Below are positions 8,324 to 17,123 of a stretch of 64,000 bases of DNA, in pieces. A program made the position numbers and the translations under genes. The stretch's first letter is position 1; every line of letters starts with the position of its first letter. This DNA comes from Hyphomonadaceae bacterium UBA1849 (GTDB lineage Bacteria; Pseudomonadota; Alphaproteobacteria; Caulobacterales; Hyphomonadaceae). Below the pieces are notes generated by a model. That model did no database searches, had not been told where the DNA came from, and worked only from the letters and a program-made list of their open reading frames with translations. The DNA lies in the NCBI GenBank assembly GCA_002338565.1, contig DDIN01000008.1, positions 1,736,403-1,800,402 on the forward strand. The letters are read 5' to 3'.

Positions 8324-9135
8324 CCCGCCATTGCTTCCAGCTCAGGTTCCGCCGTGACGTCGGTTGCGGAAGGCGTGGTATCCCGTTGGCCGGCGGCGTT
8401 ATATCCGACCACTGTACCTGAAATGAACTGCGCAAATACGCCGTTGATCGTCGTTGAAAGTATAACGATCAATGAGAAAAGTATGGCGCGCCAGATGCGG
8501 CCTTTTGGATGAGAAGATTTCAGGCCTCGGTAGACGGTTAGAAACCCGACCAGCGTGGTGAGCACCAAAGACACGCCAAATATGGCTGCGCTCATGTCGG
8601 TGCTCGCGACCGATGAGGCCATTGTGATGATGAAGCCTACAGTGGAGAGTGGGATGATCGCTGCGAAATACAGCCGGATGCGTGTTACAAATCCTGAGTT
8701 CTTACCCCAGATAAATGTCATCATGGCGGCGATTGCCGCAAAGAGGCCGAGCGTGACCGGATACATTAGCGTATAAATTCTCACGGACTGTGAGACGAGT
8801 TCTTCCAAAGAAAAAACGTTTCCGATTTCGCTTTCAGTGAATGGCCTTAGCAACTGACGAAAAGACTCCGTCATGAAAGAGTTTTCTCCAGCCCAGATGA
8901 ACTGGAAAAACACCAGGACGGCGACAAGCGAGAAGTAAAGGCGAATGGACGGGGTATACCGGTGTTCCCAATCCTCATCGCGCGCTGCGGTAAAAACGGC
9001 AGCTGGTTTCCAGAATAGATGGCCAATCGTTTTCAGTCCGCGGAAGTTCAGACCGAAAATATCCTCGATGAGCGCATCGAGCCCGGGCTTTTTTCGCACG
9101 GCGGCTTCGGTGTTCCGTTCGGTATCTTGTGTCAC
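8320..9135 (-). CDS. Membrane protein, first of three local paralogues (Yip1/DUF3667-like topology)
   Basis: The 271-residue protein has a cytoplasmic N terminus with the block DALIEDIFGLNFRGLKT, then YTPSIRLYFSL leading into the first of about five transmembrane helices. The same block recurs in the proteins at 9207 and 11291, which share the order EDxFGL, RGLKT, YTPSIRL, FSL and WAG. The layout recalls DUF3667/Yip1-type membrane proteins, but I cannot name the family with confidence. It lies 71 bases after the 9207-9953 gene on the same strand. Function is unknown. Confidence 0.75.
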   Translation of the reverse strand: MTQDTERNTEAAVRKKPGLDALIEDIFGLNFRGLKTIGHLFWKPAAVFTAARDEDWEHRYTPSIRLYFSLVAVLVFFQFIWAGENSFMTESFRQLLRPFTESEIGNVFSLEELVSQSVRIYTLMYPVTLGLFAAIAAMMTFIWGKNSGFVTRIRLYFAAIIPLSTVGFIITMASSVASTDMSAAIFGVSLVLTTLVGFLTVYRGLKSSHPKGRIWRAILFSLIVILSTTINGVFAQFISGTVVGYNAAGQRDTTPSATDVTAEPELEAMAG

Positions 9136-9206
9136 GAAAATCTGCCCCCGCAGCTGCTATCCACAGTGAACACTGCGTCTGAGCGAATAACAAGTGTACC
9201 CGTCAG

Positions 9207-9953
9207 CTATTGAGGCATTGCGATGACGATGCCGGCGATGATGCTGGCTAGCATGACACAGAGCGAGTTCGAAATGATGGCCGTGAGATTGGAAGCCGTC
9301 GCGTATAGCGCGCTTTTTATGATCCTGCCGCTGCGCTTTTCGCTGACCACGCCGCCTCTCATCACGGTGACGAAATCTATCAGAAACGTGAGCGCGATGA
9401 GCGCCAGCGAGAATTCGGTCTGTTGCTGCACTGTCAGGAGCGTCATCAGCGGTAACGCAAACAATGTGAATGTTGCGTTTGGCAGCATGGCCAGCATGTA
9501 AAGCCGGACGCGAACAATCGTGTTTGTGCCTTTGCCCCAGACCCGCAGCAAGCTACCTGAGATCGCCTGCGACAGCATGAAGCTGAAGGGAAACAGGAGC
9601 AGGAAATAATCAATAATGTGCTCGGTAAACGCGCTGCGTTCTTCTTGTGTCCCGAACTCTTCAAGGGCTGCAACCTGTCCGTCCACGAGAGCGTGGATGG
9701 AGCTGTCTGCGCCCGCCCATAAAAAACGGGTCGCTGTCATGACTGCCAGAAGCGAGAATAAAAGCCGTATCGAAGGCGTGTAGCTTCGGTCTATCCAATC
9801 GGGCGAGCGTGCAGCCTCATATCCAACTCTAGGTGAAACAAACATCACCCACAGCGTTTTCAGGCCCCGCAGGTTGAGGCCAAACATGTCTTCGATAAGA
9901 TCGTCGCCGCCGACCTTGCGTGATCTTAGCTGATTGCTTTCGTCATCTGACAC
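9207..9953 (-). CDS. Membrane protein, second local paralogue
   Basis: The 248-residue protein begins with a charged stretch, then DDLIEDMFGLNLRGLKT and RSYTPSIRLLFSLLAV, and has about five hydrophobic segments. It is clearly homologous to the neighbours at 8320 and 11291. Its start overlaps the end of the cytochrome b561-YceI gene by 11 bases, so the two are translationally coupled. This links the paralogue family to that redox protein. Function is unknown. Confidence 0.8.
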   Translation of the reverse strand: MSDDESNQLRSRKVGGDDLIEDMFGLNLRGLKTLWVMFVSPRVGYEAARSPDWIDRSYTPSIRLLFSLLAVMTATRFLWAGADSSIHALVDGQVAALEEFGTQEERSAFTEHIIDYFLLLFPFSFMLSQAISGSLLRVWGKGTNTIVRVRLYMLAMLPNATFTLFALPLMTLLTVQQQTEFSLALIALTFLIDFVTVMRGGVVSEKRSGRIIKSALYATASNLTAIISNSLCVMLASIIAGIVIAMPQ

Positions 9954-11205
9954 GGTCTGCCCCCACCTGAACCGAAACGGTCACAGATGTGTTTTCAGGT
10001 TGTGCGTCGCCAATGTCAAAGTCTGCGCGGTCGAATTCCACAAGGCCCGTTGCCAGCGCGTGATTGTCTTCCAGTGCCACGCTGAATGTGAGCGTTACGG
10101 GCGCAGTGATATCACGCAGAGTGAGGTCGCCGGTGGCTTCGAATTCAAGCTCGCCAGTGCGCGTGATGTTTCTGGAAACGAAATGTGCTTGCGGGAAGCG
10201 CGGCGTGTTCAGCCAGCCTGCGGCCGTGGCCTGCATGCGAACATTGCTGTCGTCGCTCTCAAGGCTGCGCGTACCAATCAGAACGTCGATATAATCATCC
10301 GGTTGTGGCTCTTCGAGGTTTAGCTCGATAGCGCCCTGAACATCATCCATACGGGCAATGCGCGGTGCGCCGTTTGCGAAGGCAGTGACCTCAATGAAGG
10401 TTTCATCTTCGATGATCGTCCATGCATTCGGACCAGTTGCGACAGCAGGCACAAGAAGGCCTTCATCGTCAGTCGCGGTCTCTGTTACTGCTGGTTCGGC
10501 GGGTTCCGTAGCATCTGCTTCCGGTTCGGTGGATGTTGCCTCCGCCGCAGAATGGTCCTCGCCTTCTTCCTCATGGCCGCCCTGATAGCTCACCATGGAA
10601 TAGGCAACGCCGCCGCCCATCACGGCTGCAAACAGCAGCGCCAGAAGCGGGCCAAAGCCGCGACCGGCCATGCGTTGCATGATGTTGTCTCGTGAAATGA
10701 AATAGTGTTTCGCCGCCGCGCCCACATGGAGGACGAAAAGGCCAAGTGTGGCGAACGCAAAGAATTCGTGGAAGCCGGAGAAGAGCTCAGCCAGCCCCTC
10801 ATCAACCGGCACAGGCAGGTGAGGCACAGGCACAGTGAAGAACAGCTTGGTCGGGATATCCAGCGGGCTGGCAGACACGTAAATCCAGCCAATCACCGGC
10901 ACGCCAATCATCAGCACATAGAAGGCGATATGGGTGATTTTGCTGATCACTCTCTCCCAGGCGGGCATGCCAATCGGTGTTGGCGGGGCGCGGTAAGCAA
11001 CGCGCCACAACAGGCGGAAGACAGACAGGATCAGTACAACAAAGCCGAAGCTTTTGTGCAGCTGAAACGCGTTGAACTGGAAGTCTTCAGAGAAGCCCTC
11101 ATGGGTCATCAGCCATCCGCCGATGAAATTGCCCAGAATGAGAAAGGCAATCACCCAGTGGAGGAAGCGGGCAACGCTGTTATATCTCGAAGTGTCTGCG
11201 TACAT
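9943..11205 (-). CDS. Cytochrome b561 - YceI fusion protein
   Basis: Residues 1 to about 200 form a four-helix cytochrome b561 domain (start YNSVARFLHWVIAFLI, later QLHKSFG, THIAFYVLMIGVPVIGW and LFVLHVGAAAKHYF), with the His residues that bind two b hemes. A fifth membrane helix is followed by a Glu/Ala/Thr-rich linker (about 215-255). A periplasmic YceI lipocalin-like domain (about 260-420) then has RFPQAHFVS and VTLTFSV strands; YceI domains bind polyisoprenoid lipids such as quinones. The architecture suggests electron transfer between a membrane quinol and a bound isoprenoid, which is inference. It sits between paralogous membrane-protein genes. Confidence 0.9.
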   Translation of the reverse strand: MYADTSRYNSVARFLHWVIAFLILGNFIGGWLMTHEGFSEDFQFNAFQLHKSFGFVVLILSVFRLLWRVAYRAPPTPIGMPAWERVISKITHIAFYVLMIGVPVIGWIYVSASPLDIPTKLFFTVPVPHLPVPVDEGLAELFSGFHEFFAFATLGLFVLHVGAAAKHYFISRDNIMQRMAGRGFGPLLALLFAAVMGGGVAYSMVSYQGGHEEEGEDHSAAEATSTEPEADATEPAEPAVTETATDDEGLLVPAVATGPNAWTIIEDETFIEVTAFANGAPRIARMDDVQGAIELNLEEPQPDDYIDVLIGTRSLESDDSNVRMQATAAGWLNTPRFPQAHFVSRNITRTGELEFEATGDLTLRDITAPVTLTFSVALEDNHALATGLVEFDRADFDIGDAQPENTSVTVSVQVGADRVR

Positions 11206-11290
11206 GTGACCTGTCCGATTTGTGTTTGCCGAGATATGGCAGCTTCAACGTATATTACCAGCCGTCATCGCGTCACACCGTGTGGAATGA

Positions 11291-12028
11291 TCAGCCTGTG
11301 AGCGTGGCGAATTTGAGAGATACAAACAAACTCGCAATGGCAAATCCACCTGTGTTTGCAACAAGTGATGCCACCAATGCCGTCAGGCCCAGAAGGCAGG
11401 ATTTAAATATACGAGTTAAGCGTCCGCTTCCTGCGACCGCGCCGCGATAGCTGGTCAGCACATCCAGAAGGTAGGTCACGACGAACATCAGCACCGTGTA
11501 ATGCCAATAAAATGACAGTGGGATCATCGACAAAAATGGCAACATAATCAGCGTGACGAGTGTGCTGGGCGTGATTGCGAGAAAGAAAAACCGGATGCGT
11601 AAGGTCGTCTTTGTTCCGGTTCCCCAGATATGAAGGCTGAGTGCAGCGAGTATCTGAGCGAGCATGAAGGTGAACGGAAACATGAGTAGGAACGCACTCA
11701 TGATCTCGTTTCTAATCAAATCGGCTATGGCCGGGTCGTTGATTGCAGGCGACGCCATCAATTGGTCAAACGTCGACTGGCTCATATAGCTGTCAGGACC
11801 CGCCCAGAGAAAACGGATAGCTGCAATTACAGCCAAAATAGAGAATACGAGACGAATTGAGGGCGTGTAGCTTCCACCTGACCAATCGGCGCTTCGCGAT
11901 GCTTCGAAAACAGTTTTTGGTTGTGTGAAAAGGTGACTAATTGTTTTGAGCCCTCTCACGCTCAGACCAAACATATCCTCAGAGAGATCGTGTACACCAA
12001 GAGGTGTGTTTCCTTGCGTGCTGGGCAT
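11291..12028 (-). CDS. Membrane protein, third local paralogue
   Basis: The 245-residue protein carries HDLSEDMFGLSVRGLKT, GSYTPSIRLVFSILAV and FLWAGPDS in the same order as the proteins at 8320 and 9207, and about five transmembrane helices follow. It lies 85 bases upstream of the cytochrome b561-YceI gene on the same strand, so the whole group 12028 to 8320 can be one transcription unit. Function is unknown. The upstream 96 bases separate it from divergent ettA. Confidence 0.8.
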   Translation of the reverse strand: MPSTQGNTPLGVHDLSEDMFGLSVRGLKTISHLFTQPKTVFEASRSADWSGGSYTPSIRLVFSILAVIAAIRFLWAGPDSYMSQSTFDQLMASPAINDPAIADLIRNEIMSAFLLMFPFTFMLAQILAALSLHIWGTGTKTTLRIRFFFLAITPSTLVTLIMLPFLSMIPLSFYWHYTVLMFVVTYLLDVLTSYRGAVAGSGRLTRIFKSCLLGLTALVASLVANTGGFAIASLFVSLKFATLTG

Positions 12029-12124
12029 TGTTTCTCCTCAATCGCAGTCGCGTATTGAATTCATCGATTAACTCAGGCAAAACGCAGCCTTTGAAATTCT
12101 TGGAATTCAGAGAGCACGCAGTCA

Positions 12125-13792
12125 ATGGCATCTTACCAGTATATCTACCAGCTTCAGGGCCTGTCCAAAACTTATCCGGGCGGCAAGAAGGTGTTCGAGA
12201 ATATCCACCTGTCATTCCTTCCGGATGCCAAGATCGGCGTCGTCGGCGTGAACGGTTCTGGTAAGTCGTCCCTGCTGCGCATCATGGCGCAGGAAGACAA
12301 AGAGTTTAACGGCGAAGCGCGCGCGGCAGATGGCATCAAGATCGGCTACCTGCCTCAGGAGCCGCAGCTCGATCCGAACAAGTCCGTGTTCGAGAACATT
12401 GCCGCGGAATGCCCTGAAAAGCAGCTCTTCGACAAATACAATGAAGTCTCCATGAAAATGGCGGAAGACTATTCCGACGAGCTCATGGAAGAGATGACTG
12501 CGCTGCAGGAGCAGATCGACGCGGCCGACGCATGGGACATCGATTCCAAAATCCGCATGTCCATGGACGCGCTGCGCTGCCCGGATGAAGACGCTGACGT
12601 GACCAAGCTTTCGGGTGGTGAGATCCGCCGTGTGGCAATCGTTCGTCTGCTGCTCTCCAAGCCTGACATGATCATCATGGACGAACCGACCAACCACCTT
12701 GATGCGGAAACGGTTGCGTGGCTCCAGAACTATCTGGTCAACTTCACAGGCTGTGTGATCCTCGTAACCCACGACCGTTACTTCCTCGATCAGGTCACCG
12801 GCTGGATCCTCGAGCTCGACCGTGGTCGTGGCATTCCATACGAAGGCAACTACTCGGCCTGGGTTGAGAAGAAAGCCAAGCGTATGGAGCAGGAAGCGCG
12901 CGAAGAAGCGTCCAAGAAGCGTACGCTCTCCAAAGAACTTGAGTGGGTCCGTGCTGGTGCGAAAGCCCGTCAGGCGAAATCCAAAGCGCGTATTTCCCGC
13001 TATGAGGAAATGGCGTCCAAGGCGGAGTCCGAGAAGGTTTCAACAGCGCAGATCCGCATCCCGCCAGGCCCGCGTCTTGGCGGCGTGGTTCTGGAAGTTG
13101 ATCACCTCACTAAAGGCTTCGGTGAGCGTCTGCTGATTGACGATCTCTCTTTCAAACTGCCTCCGGGTGGTATTGTCGGCGTCATCGGTCCGAACGGCGC
13201 GGGTAAGTCTACGCTGTTCCGTATGATTATCGGTCAGGAAACACCTGATAACGGTTCGCTGCGTGTGGGTGACACGGTGAAGCTCGGCTATGTCGACCAG
13301 TCCCGCGACGCGCTCGATGCGAAGGCAACTGTCTGGCAGGAAATCTCCGGCGGTACGGATGTGATCGACCTTGGCGGTGTGGAAGTGAATTCACGCGCTT
13401 ATGTTGGCGCGTTTAACTTCAAAGGCTCCGACCAGCAAAAGCCTGTCGGTATTCTTTCCGGTGGTGAGCGTAACCGCGTCCACCTCGCGAAAATGCTGAA
13501 ATCCGGCGCCAACCTGCTCCTCCTCGACGAACCGACCAACGACCTCGACGTGGAAACCCTGCAGGCACTTGAGGAAGGCCTTGAGAACTTCCCGGGCTGC
13601 GCCGTGGTCATCTCGCACGACCGCTGGTTCCTTGACCGTATGTGTACGCACATTCTGGCCTTTGAAGGCGACAGCCATGTGGAATGGTTCGAAGGTGACT
13701 TCTCGTCTTATATTGAAGACAAGAAACGCCGCCTCGGTGCCGAGGCTGTCGAGCCAAAGCGTCCGAAGTTCAAGAAATTCTCCCGGGGTTAA
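12125..13792 (+). CDS. ettA: Energy-dependent translational throttle protein EttA (ABC-F)
   Basis: The 555-residue product has two ABC ATPase domains without membrane helices. Walker A motifs are GVNGSGKSS (about 40) and GPNGAGKST, with signature motifs LSGGEIRR and LSGGERNR and Walker B motifs IIMDEPTNHLD and LLLDEPTNDLD. The arm and linker between the domains fit EttA, which binds the ribosomal E site and gates the first elongation step according to the ATP/ADP ratio. The protein ends AVEPKRPKFKKFSRG. The DNA for this tail occurs a second time about 300 bases downstream (14044-14091), which is unusual. Confidence 0.95.
   Translation: MASYQYIYQLQGLSKTYPGGKKVFENIHLSFLPDAKIGVVGVNGSGKSSLLRIMAQEDKEFNGEARAADGIKIGYLPQEPQLDPNKSVFENIAAECPEKQLFDKYNEVSMKMAEDYSDELMEEMTALQEQIDAADAWDIDSKIRMSMDALRCPDEDADVTKLSGGEIRRVAIVRLLLSKPDMIIMDEPTNHLDAETVAWLQNYLVNFTGCVILVTHDRYFLDQVTGWILELDRGRGIPYEGNYSAWVEKKAKRMEQEAREEASKKRTLSKELEWVRAGAKARQAKSKARISRYEEMASKAESEKVSTAQIRIPPGPRLGGVVLEVDHLTKGFGERLLIDDLSFKLPPGGIVGVIGPNGAGKSTLFRMIIGQETPDNGSLRVGDTVKLGYVDQSRDALDAKATVWQEISGGTDVIDLGGVEVNSRAYVGAFNFKGSDQQKPVGILSGGERNRVHLAKMLKSGANLLLLDEPTNDLDVETLQALEEGLENFPGCAVVISHDRWFLDRMCTHILAFEGDSHVEWFEGDFSSYIEDKKRRLGAEAVEPKRPKFKKFSRG
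13745..13792 (+). repeat. Direct repeat copy 1: 3' end of ettA
   Basis: These 48 bases encode AVEPKRPKFKKFSRG and the stop of EttA. They recur at 14044-14091 with about 42 of 48 bases identical by eye. Most differences are silent. Confidence 0.85.
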
Positions 13793-13795
13793 AGA

Positions 13796-14044
13796 TTGGA
13801 AAAAGTCATCGACACGATCCCCATTTATGGTCCTGAAAAGCCGGATGGCTCAAAGGACCTGTGGGGTGTGGATGTGATTGTGGCGATAACGCATGCCTCT
13901 GGTGTTGGGAAAGTGCATCAGACTTTCATAGGTTCGACACCTTTCGAGTCGGGTTCCGAAGCGTGGCATAATTTCGTCGAAGACGCCGTCCGCAAAGCCC
14001 CCGATCAGGCTTACAAGGAAAATGCGGTCGTCCGGAAACGGTAG
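13796..14044 (+). CDS. Small hypothetical protein immediately after ettA (orfA)
   Basis: An 82-residue protein starts at TTG 13796, three bases after the ettA stop, and is probably translated by coupling; there is no in-frame ATG. It shares a pattern with the next small protein at 14094: a start KV-x3-PIY, a DG turn, a VDV strand, and a C-terminal S-x2-W-x2-FVE helix. No known family is recognised. It is bounded by two diverged copies of the ettA 3' end, so it looks like a cassette between recombining gene ends. The TTG start makes the exact N terminus uncertain. Confidence 0.55.
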   Translation: MEKVIDTIPIYGPEKPDGSKDLWGVDVIVAITHASGVGKVHQTFIGSTPFESGSEAWHNFVEDAVRKAPDQAYKENAVVRKR

Positions 14045-14091
14045 CTGTCGAGCTGAAGCGTCCGAAGTTCAAGAAGTTTTCTCGGGATTAA
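14044..14091 (+). repeat. Direct repeat copy 2: displaced ettA 3' end
   Basis: This copy begins inside the stop codon of orfA and would encode AVELKRPKFKKFSRD plus a stop. Only two amino acids differ from the EttA tail, while several third positions differ. It has no upstream coding part and is a fragment. Silent divergence indicates an origin from a different ettA allele rather than a fresh local duplication. Confidence 0.85.
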
Positions 14092-14093
14092 TT

Positions 14094-14348
14094 TTGTCAG
14101 ATCGCCGCATTCAGAAGGTCGTTCCGGTCTATGTGCTGCCGCCTGACGACGGCGCGGGCGTCGCGATCGGAGCAGATTTCTGGGTCGATGTTGATTTGAT
14201 GGGCAGGACCGCCACGCGCATTGTTACCGTCATGTCTGGGCGGAACATCAGAGTTCCATCTTCAGACTGGGATGAATTCGTAGAGTCTCATCGCCAAAGC
14301 GCCACCGTGAAAGCAGAAGCCATGATGGGGCGCGAATACTGGGGGTGA
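14094..14348 (+). CDS. Small hypothetical protein (orfB), related to orfA
   Basis: The reading frame opens at TTG 14094, three bases after the second ettA-tail copy, exactly as orfA does after the real ettA end. The 84-residue product begins LSDRRIQKVVPVYVLPPDDG and has a VDVDL strand and the SSDWDEFVE helix, matching orfA in pattern with low identity. An in-frame ATG at 14022 exists but would translate the repeat in a different frame and overlap orfA, so I reject it. No known family. Confidence 0.55.
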   Translation: MSDRRIQKVVPVYVLPPDDGAGVAIGADFWVDVDLMGRTATRIVTVMSGRNIRVPSSDWDEFVESHRQSATVKAEAMMGREYWG

Positions 14349-14369
14349 TGCCCGTCACTGTGCCCGATA

Positions 14370-14389
14370 ATGCCCGTGTAGACGGGCAT
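14370..14389 (+). terminator. Hairpin after orfB
   Basis: ATGCCCGT (14370-14377) and ACGGGCAT (14382-14389) form an 8-bp stem around four bases. There is no strong T-run, so it may be a terminator, an mRNA stabiliser or a small palindromic repeat. A related GATGCCCGTCAC lies just before it. Confidence 0.4.
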
Positions 14390-14529
14390 CCAAGCTTAAA
14401 TCGTGAGGCTGGTGTAATCGCTGTCATCTATGCATGGATACCGAGCTTCGTGGGTATCTGCGGACATATCTCGACGCCCTCTCAAAACCGGCCTAACCTC
14501 CACGCATCTTGATATTGTGGAGGTCTCCC

Positions 14530-15054
14530 ATGCGCGCAGTTCTGATCTCATGTCTTATGGGCGTAAGCTTCGCTCTGTCGGCTCACGCTGGGCCTGAGGA
14601 CTTCGTGCCGGGCACGGTTATTACCGGTTTTGGTGATGTTGCCGCTGTAGAAGATGCGCGCCTCGGTGCCGATACCGAATTCCACATCGCTTACGATATC
14701 GCTCAGGCCGCAGCCGAGGGCGAAGTAAGCCGCGCGCTCGTTACGCCGGCCCGTTTCCTCAACATGCATGTCGCCGCAGGTGTGCCGGAAGAGAATATCC
14801 ATCTGGCCGTCGTCGTTCATGGCGGGGCGTATCGCGACCTTCTGAACGCTGATAGCTATGGGGCCGAAAACCCGAATGCGCCTCTGATCGAACAGCTCAT
14901 CGCGCATGGCGTGATCATCGAGCTGTGTGGGCAGAGCGCCGCCTACCGCGATGTGAGCGAAGATGACCTTCTGCCGGGCGTCACCATTTCGCTTTCCGCG
15001 ATGACATCTCACGCGCTCTTGCAGCAGCAGGGCTACACGCTGAACCCGTTCTAG
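14530..15054 (+). CDS. Exported DsrE-family protein
   Basis: The start at ATG 14530 is fixed by GTGGAGG seven bases upstream. A signal peptide (residues 1-19, ALSAHA) leads into a 155-residue domain with the DsrE/DsrF-like fold: the strands HLAVVVHGGAYRDLL and GVIIELCGQSA contain the conserved cysteine of sulfur-carrier relatives. The final part, TISLSAMTSHALLQQQGYTLNPF, is typical of periplasmic DsrE-like proteins. The role is unknown, possibly sulfur or redox related. It appears to be a single gene. Confidence 0.8.
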   Translation: MRAVLISCLMGVSFALSAHAGPEDFVPGTVITGFGDVAAVEDARLGADTEFHIAYDIAQAAAEGEVSRALVTPARFLNMHVAAGVPEENIHLAVVVHGGAYRDLLNADSYGAENPNAPLIEQLIAHGVIIELCGQSAAYRDVSEDDLLPGVTISLSAMTSHALLQQQGYTLNPF

Positions 15055-15105
15055 GACGGGTTCTGATTTCCTTGTTGGCACTCAGAAATTGTGTAAGCTG
15101 AAGCC

Positions 15106-15489
15106 ATGAGCAAAAGCATTACTATTCGCAATTGCGCCTCTAACGAGGAGGCGGTTGTGATCGCAGGTTATCTGCAAGCCAATGGCATTCCGGCCGTCGT
15201 TGCGGACTTCAACATGGCCCATAACGATTGGATGATGAACATGGCGCTCGGCGGCCGTGTCTCCATTCCTGAAGGCTATGAAAACGAGGCGCGTGCTTTG
15301 CTTGCCGAAGCGGACATGCAACCTGCCGAAGCTGAGACAGACAATGAAGAGGTCGCATCGGTGGCGCGCCGCGACCGTTGGAAGGTCTGGCCTCTGCTTG
15401 TCGCGGGTGGCTTTTTGCTCAGCCTGCCTCTGATGGTTGGCGTCTGGGTGGCAGAGCGTTTCCGTCGCGGGCAGAAAACGTCTGCGTAA
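15106..15489 (+). CDS. DUF2007-like protein with C-terminal membrane helix
   Basis: Residues 5-70 match the pattern of the DUF2007 putative signal-transducing domain: NEEAVVIAGYLQANGIPAVV, then a GGRVSIPEGYENEARALL strand-helix unit, related to ferredoxin-like GlnB folds. A charged linker is followed by one transmembrane helix at about 95-115 and a basic tail. The protein should be anchored with the small domain in the cytoplasm. Function is unknown. It precedes the DCC-family gene by 45 bases. Confidence 0.75.
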   Translation: MSKSITIRNCASNEEAVVIAGYLQANGIPAVVADFNMAHNDWMMNMALGGRVSIPEGYENEARALLAEADMQPAEAETDNEEVASVARRDRWKVWPLLVAGGFLLSLPLMVGVWVAERFRRGQKTSA

Positions 15490-15534
15490 ACGTGTCCAAT
15501 GGTTTTCGTGGATGAATGCCCCAAATACTGAGGC

Positions 15535-15888
15535 ATGAACCAGCTAACGGTCTTCTATGATGGTGCATGTCCGCTCTGCCGGCGCGAGATTTCATTCCTG
15601 CGCCGTATGGACAAGCATGAGCGTGTGGCTTTCGAAGATGTCTCACCGCCCGATGCTGCTGAATTTTGCCCGATACCTCAGAGGAAACTGCTCGCCCGCT
15701 TTCATGTGCGCGATACAGACGGGCGCATGATTGACGGCGCCGAGGCCTTCACGCGGCTTTATTCTGAGTTTCCAGGTTTTGGATGGGTGCACCCGATCGG
15801 CCGGTTTGGCCCGAGCCGCTGGCTGCTGAACCGGCTCTACGATGTGTTCCTGCTTGTCCGGCCGGGCCTGCAAAAGCTGTTTCGCTAG
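15535..15888 (+). CDS. DCC-family thiol-disulfide oxidoreductase-like protein (DUF393)
   Basis: The 117-residue protein opens with VFYDGACPLCRREISFL; Cys12 and Cys15 form the CxxC of the DCC (DUF393) family, which has a thioredoxin-like fold. The rest, with DGAEAFTRLYSEFPGFGW and WLLNRLYDVFLLVRP, follows the family to the end. The last 131 bases (15758-15888) have a diverged second copy at 17124-17254. The reading frame here is intact, so this is taken as the functional gene, but either 3' end could be the original. Confidence 0.85.
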   Translation: MNQLTVFYDGACPLCRREISFLRRMDKHERVAFEDVSPPDAAEFCPIPQRKLLARFHVRDTDGRMIDGAEAFTRLYSEFPGFGWVHPIGRFGPSRWLLNRLYDVFLLVRPGLQKLFR

Positions 15889-15961
15889 GGCTTTGCCGGC
15901 TTTGGCTTCTATTCACAATTTCCAGAAATCCGTTCGCAAACTGCTTGGATTTGGCATCATC

Positions 15962-17041
15962 TTATTCAAAATGGTTCAAGCAAGCGCCCAGTTCTTCGAT
16001 ATCTTCCTTGCCTGGAGCATTTTGGAAGTGATCTAGAGCCCGCAGATACTTTTCTGCATCTGCGATGACATTGTTAAAGTAGTCATCCGCTGCTGTTGGT
16101 GTGGCGAGCTTGTCTTGGGTAATCATTTGAACTCGCTGTGCTGCCTGCTGTTCTGCAACAGCAGGGTTTTGTGCTTCTGTGGCCGTCCCTTCCGGTTCAT
16201 CCGATAGGCTGATCAATGCGTCCCTGAGACTGGAAATATCGGGAAGTTGGTTGCTTAAGCGACGCTCAGCTGTGCTAAAAATCTGAAAGGAAATTCTGCG
16301 GACGCTGGCGGGTGCGCGCTGTCGGCTTGCGTCATTTTCGCGAGTATCTTCAGTGATCTCATCAAGCGTATCTAAAATGCTGACTGTGCGTAGCGCCACA
16401 GGAGCGTCCGGTACGGACGACGAATCGTTTAAAACGATTCTATTCACCGCCACGAAACGGCTTGCTTTGTGCAACAGTCTAGGCAACGGGAGTGTTGCCA
16501 AGTCGTCTCCCGAGACTAAAACCAGCGTGCCTGTAGCAATGGATGGGGTTTCAGCCCGTTGAAACCTGGATCCGATTTCTATTACACAGTTGATCGCCTG
16601 CACGCCGTCTGCAAAAATGTCGCTTCGCTCTCCGGGAGACAAATTTCCTTGAAGTGCGTTACCAGCGCCAGTTAGAAACGCCGCTGTGCGAATATTATCG
16701 GGGTGTGCATCAAACATAGTGAAGCCGGCAATTGAGGCTGCACCTAAAATTTGCTCATATCCCAAAAATGAATTGACTCTCGTGGTTTCTAGGGCTGCCG
16801 TCTTGTAAGACTCCGACATTGAATCTAGTTCGCGCAAGGTTACGCACCATTCAGTGTTATCTGCGTATTCGACGTTTCCGACCGTTTTAGTAGTGCACTC
16901 GACGGGAATTGAGACGTTTCCGTAGTACAGGTGCGTAGGGCGTAGGTGCATGGCTCCTGTGCAGCCAGCTAGACACGTAATCAGCGCTCCGCCTAGACCA
17001 GATGCCAATAACTTTCTTCTTTTGAATTTCGTCCCGATCAT
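15962..17041 (-). CDS. Predicted lipoprotein of unknown family, inside a gene-end duplication
   Basis: The protein has basic residues KRRK followed by a hydrophobic stretch and the lipobox LAGC (Cys27), so it is exported and lipidated. The mature 330 residues are mainly helical (ETTRVNSFLGYEQILGAASIAGF; IADAEKYLRALDHF) with a possible regulatory or coat-type fold; no family is recognised. The coding DNA is visibly richer in A+T than its neighbours. The gene is reversed relative to, and flanked by, two copies of the DCC gene 3' end, which together suggest acquisition. I chose ATG 17041, with a GGGGGGCGGAG stretch upstream; ATG 17056 is an alternative. Confidence 0.75.
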   Translation of the reverse strand: MIGTKFKRRKLLASGLGGALITCLAGCTGAMHLRPTHLYYGNVSIPVECTTKTVGNVEYADNTEWCVTLRELDSMSESYKTAALETTRVNSFLGYEQILGAASIAGFTMFDAHPDNIRTAAFLTGAGNALQGNLSPGERSDIFADGVQAINCVIEIGSRFQRAETPSIATGTLVLVSGDDLATLPLPRLLHKASRFVAVNRIVLNDSSSVPDAPVALRTVSILDTLDEITEDTRENDASRQRAPASVRRISFQIFSTAERRLSNQLPDISSLRDALISLSDEPEGTATEAQNPAVAEQQAAQRVQMITQDKLATPTAADDYFNNVIADAEKYLRALDHFQNAPGKEDIEELGACLNHFE

Positions 17042-17123
17042 TACTCCGCCCCCCATGGCAGTAAAATTTTCAAGAAATTAACCTAAAAGAGAATTTTTTC
17101 GAGAGTCAACGCTTAGGGGTAGA

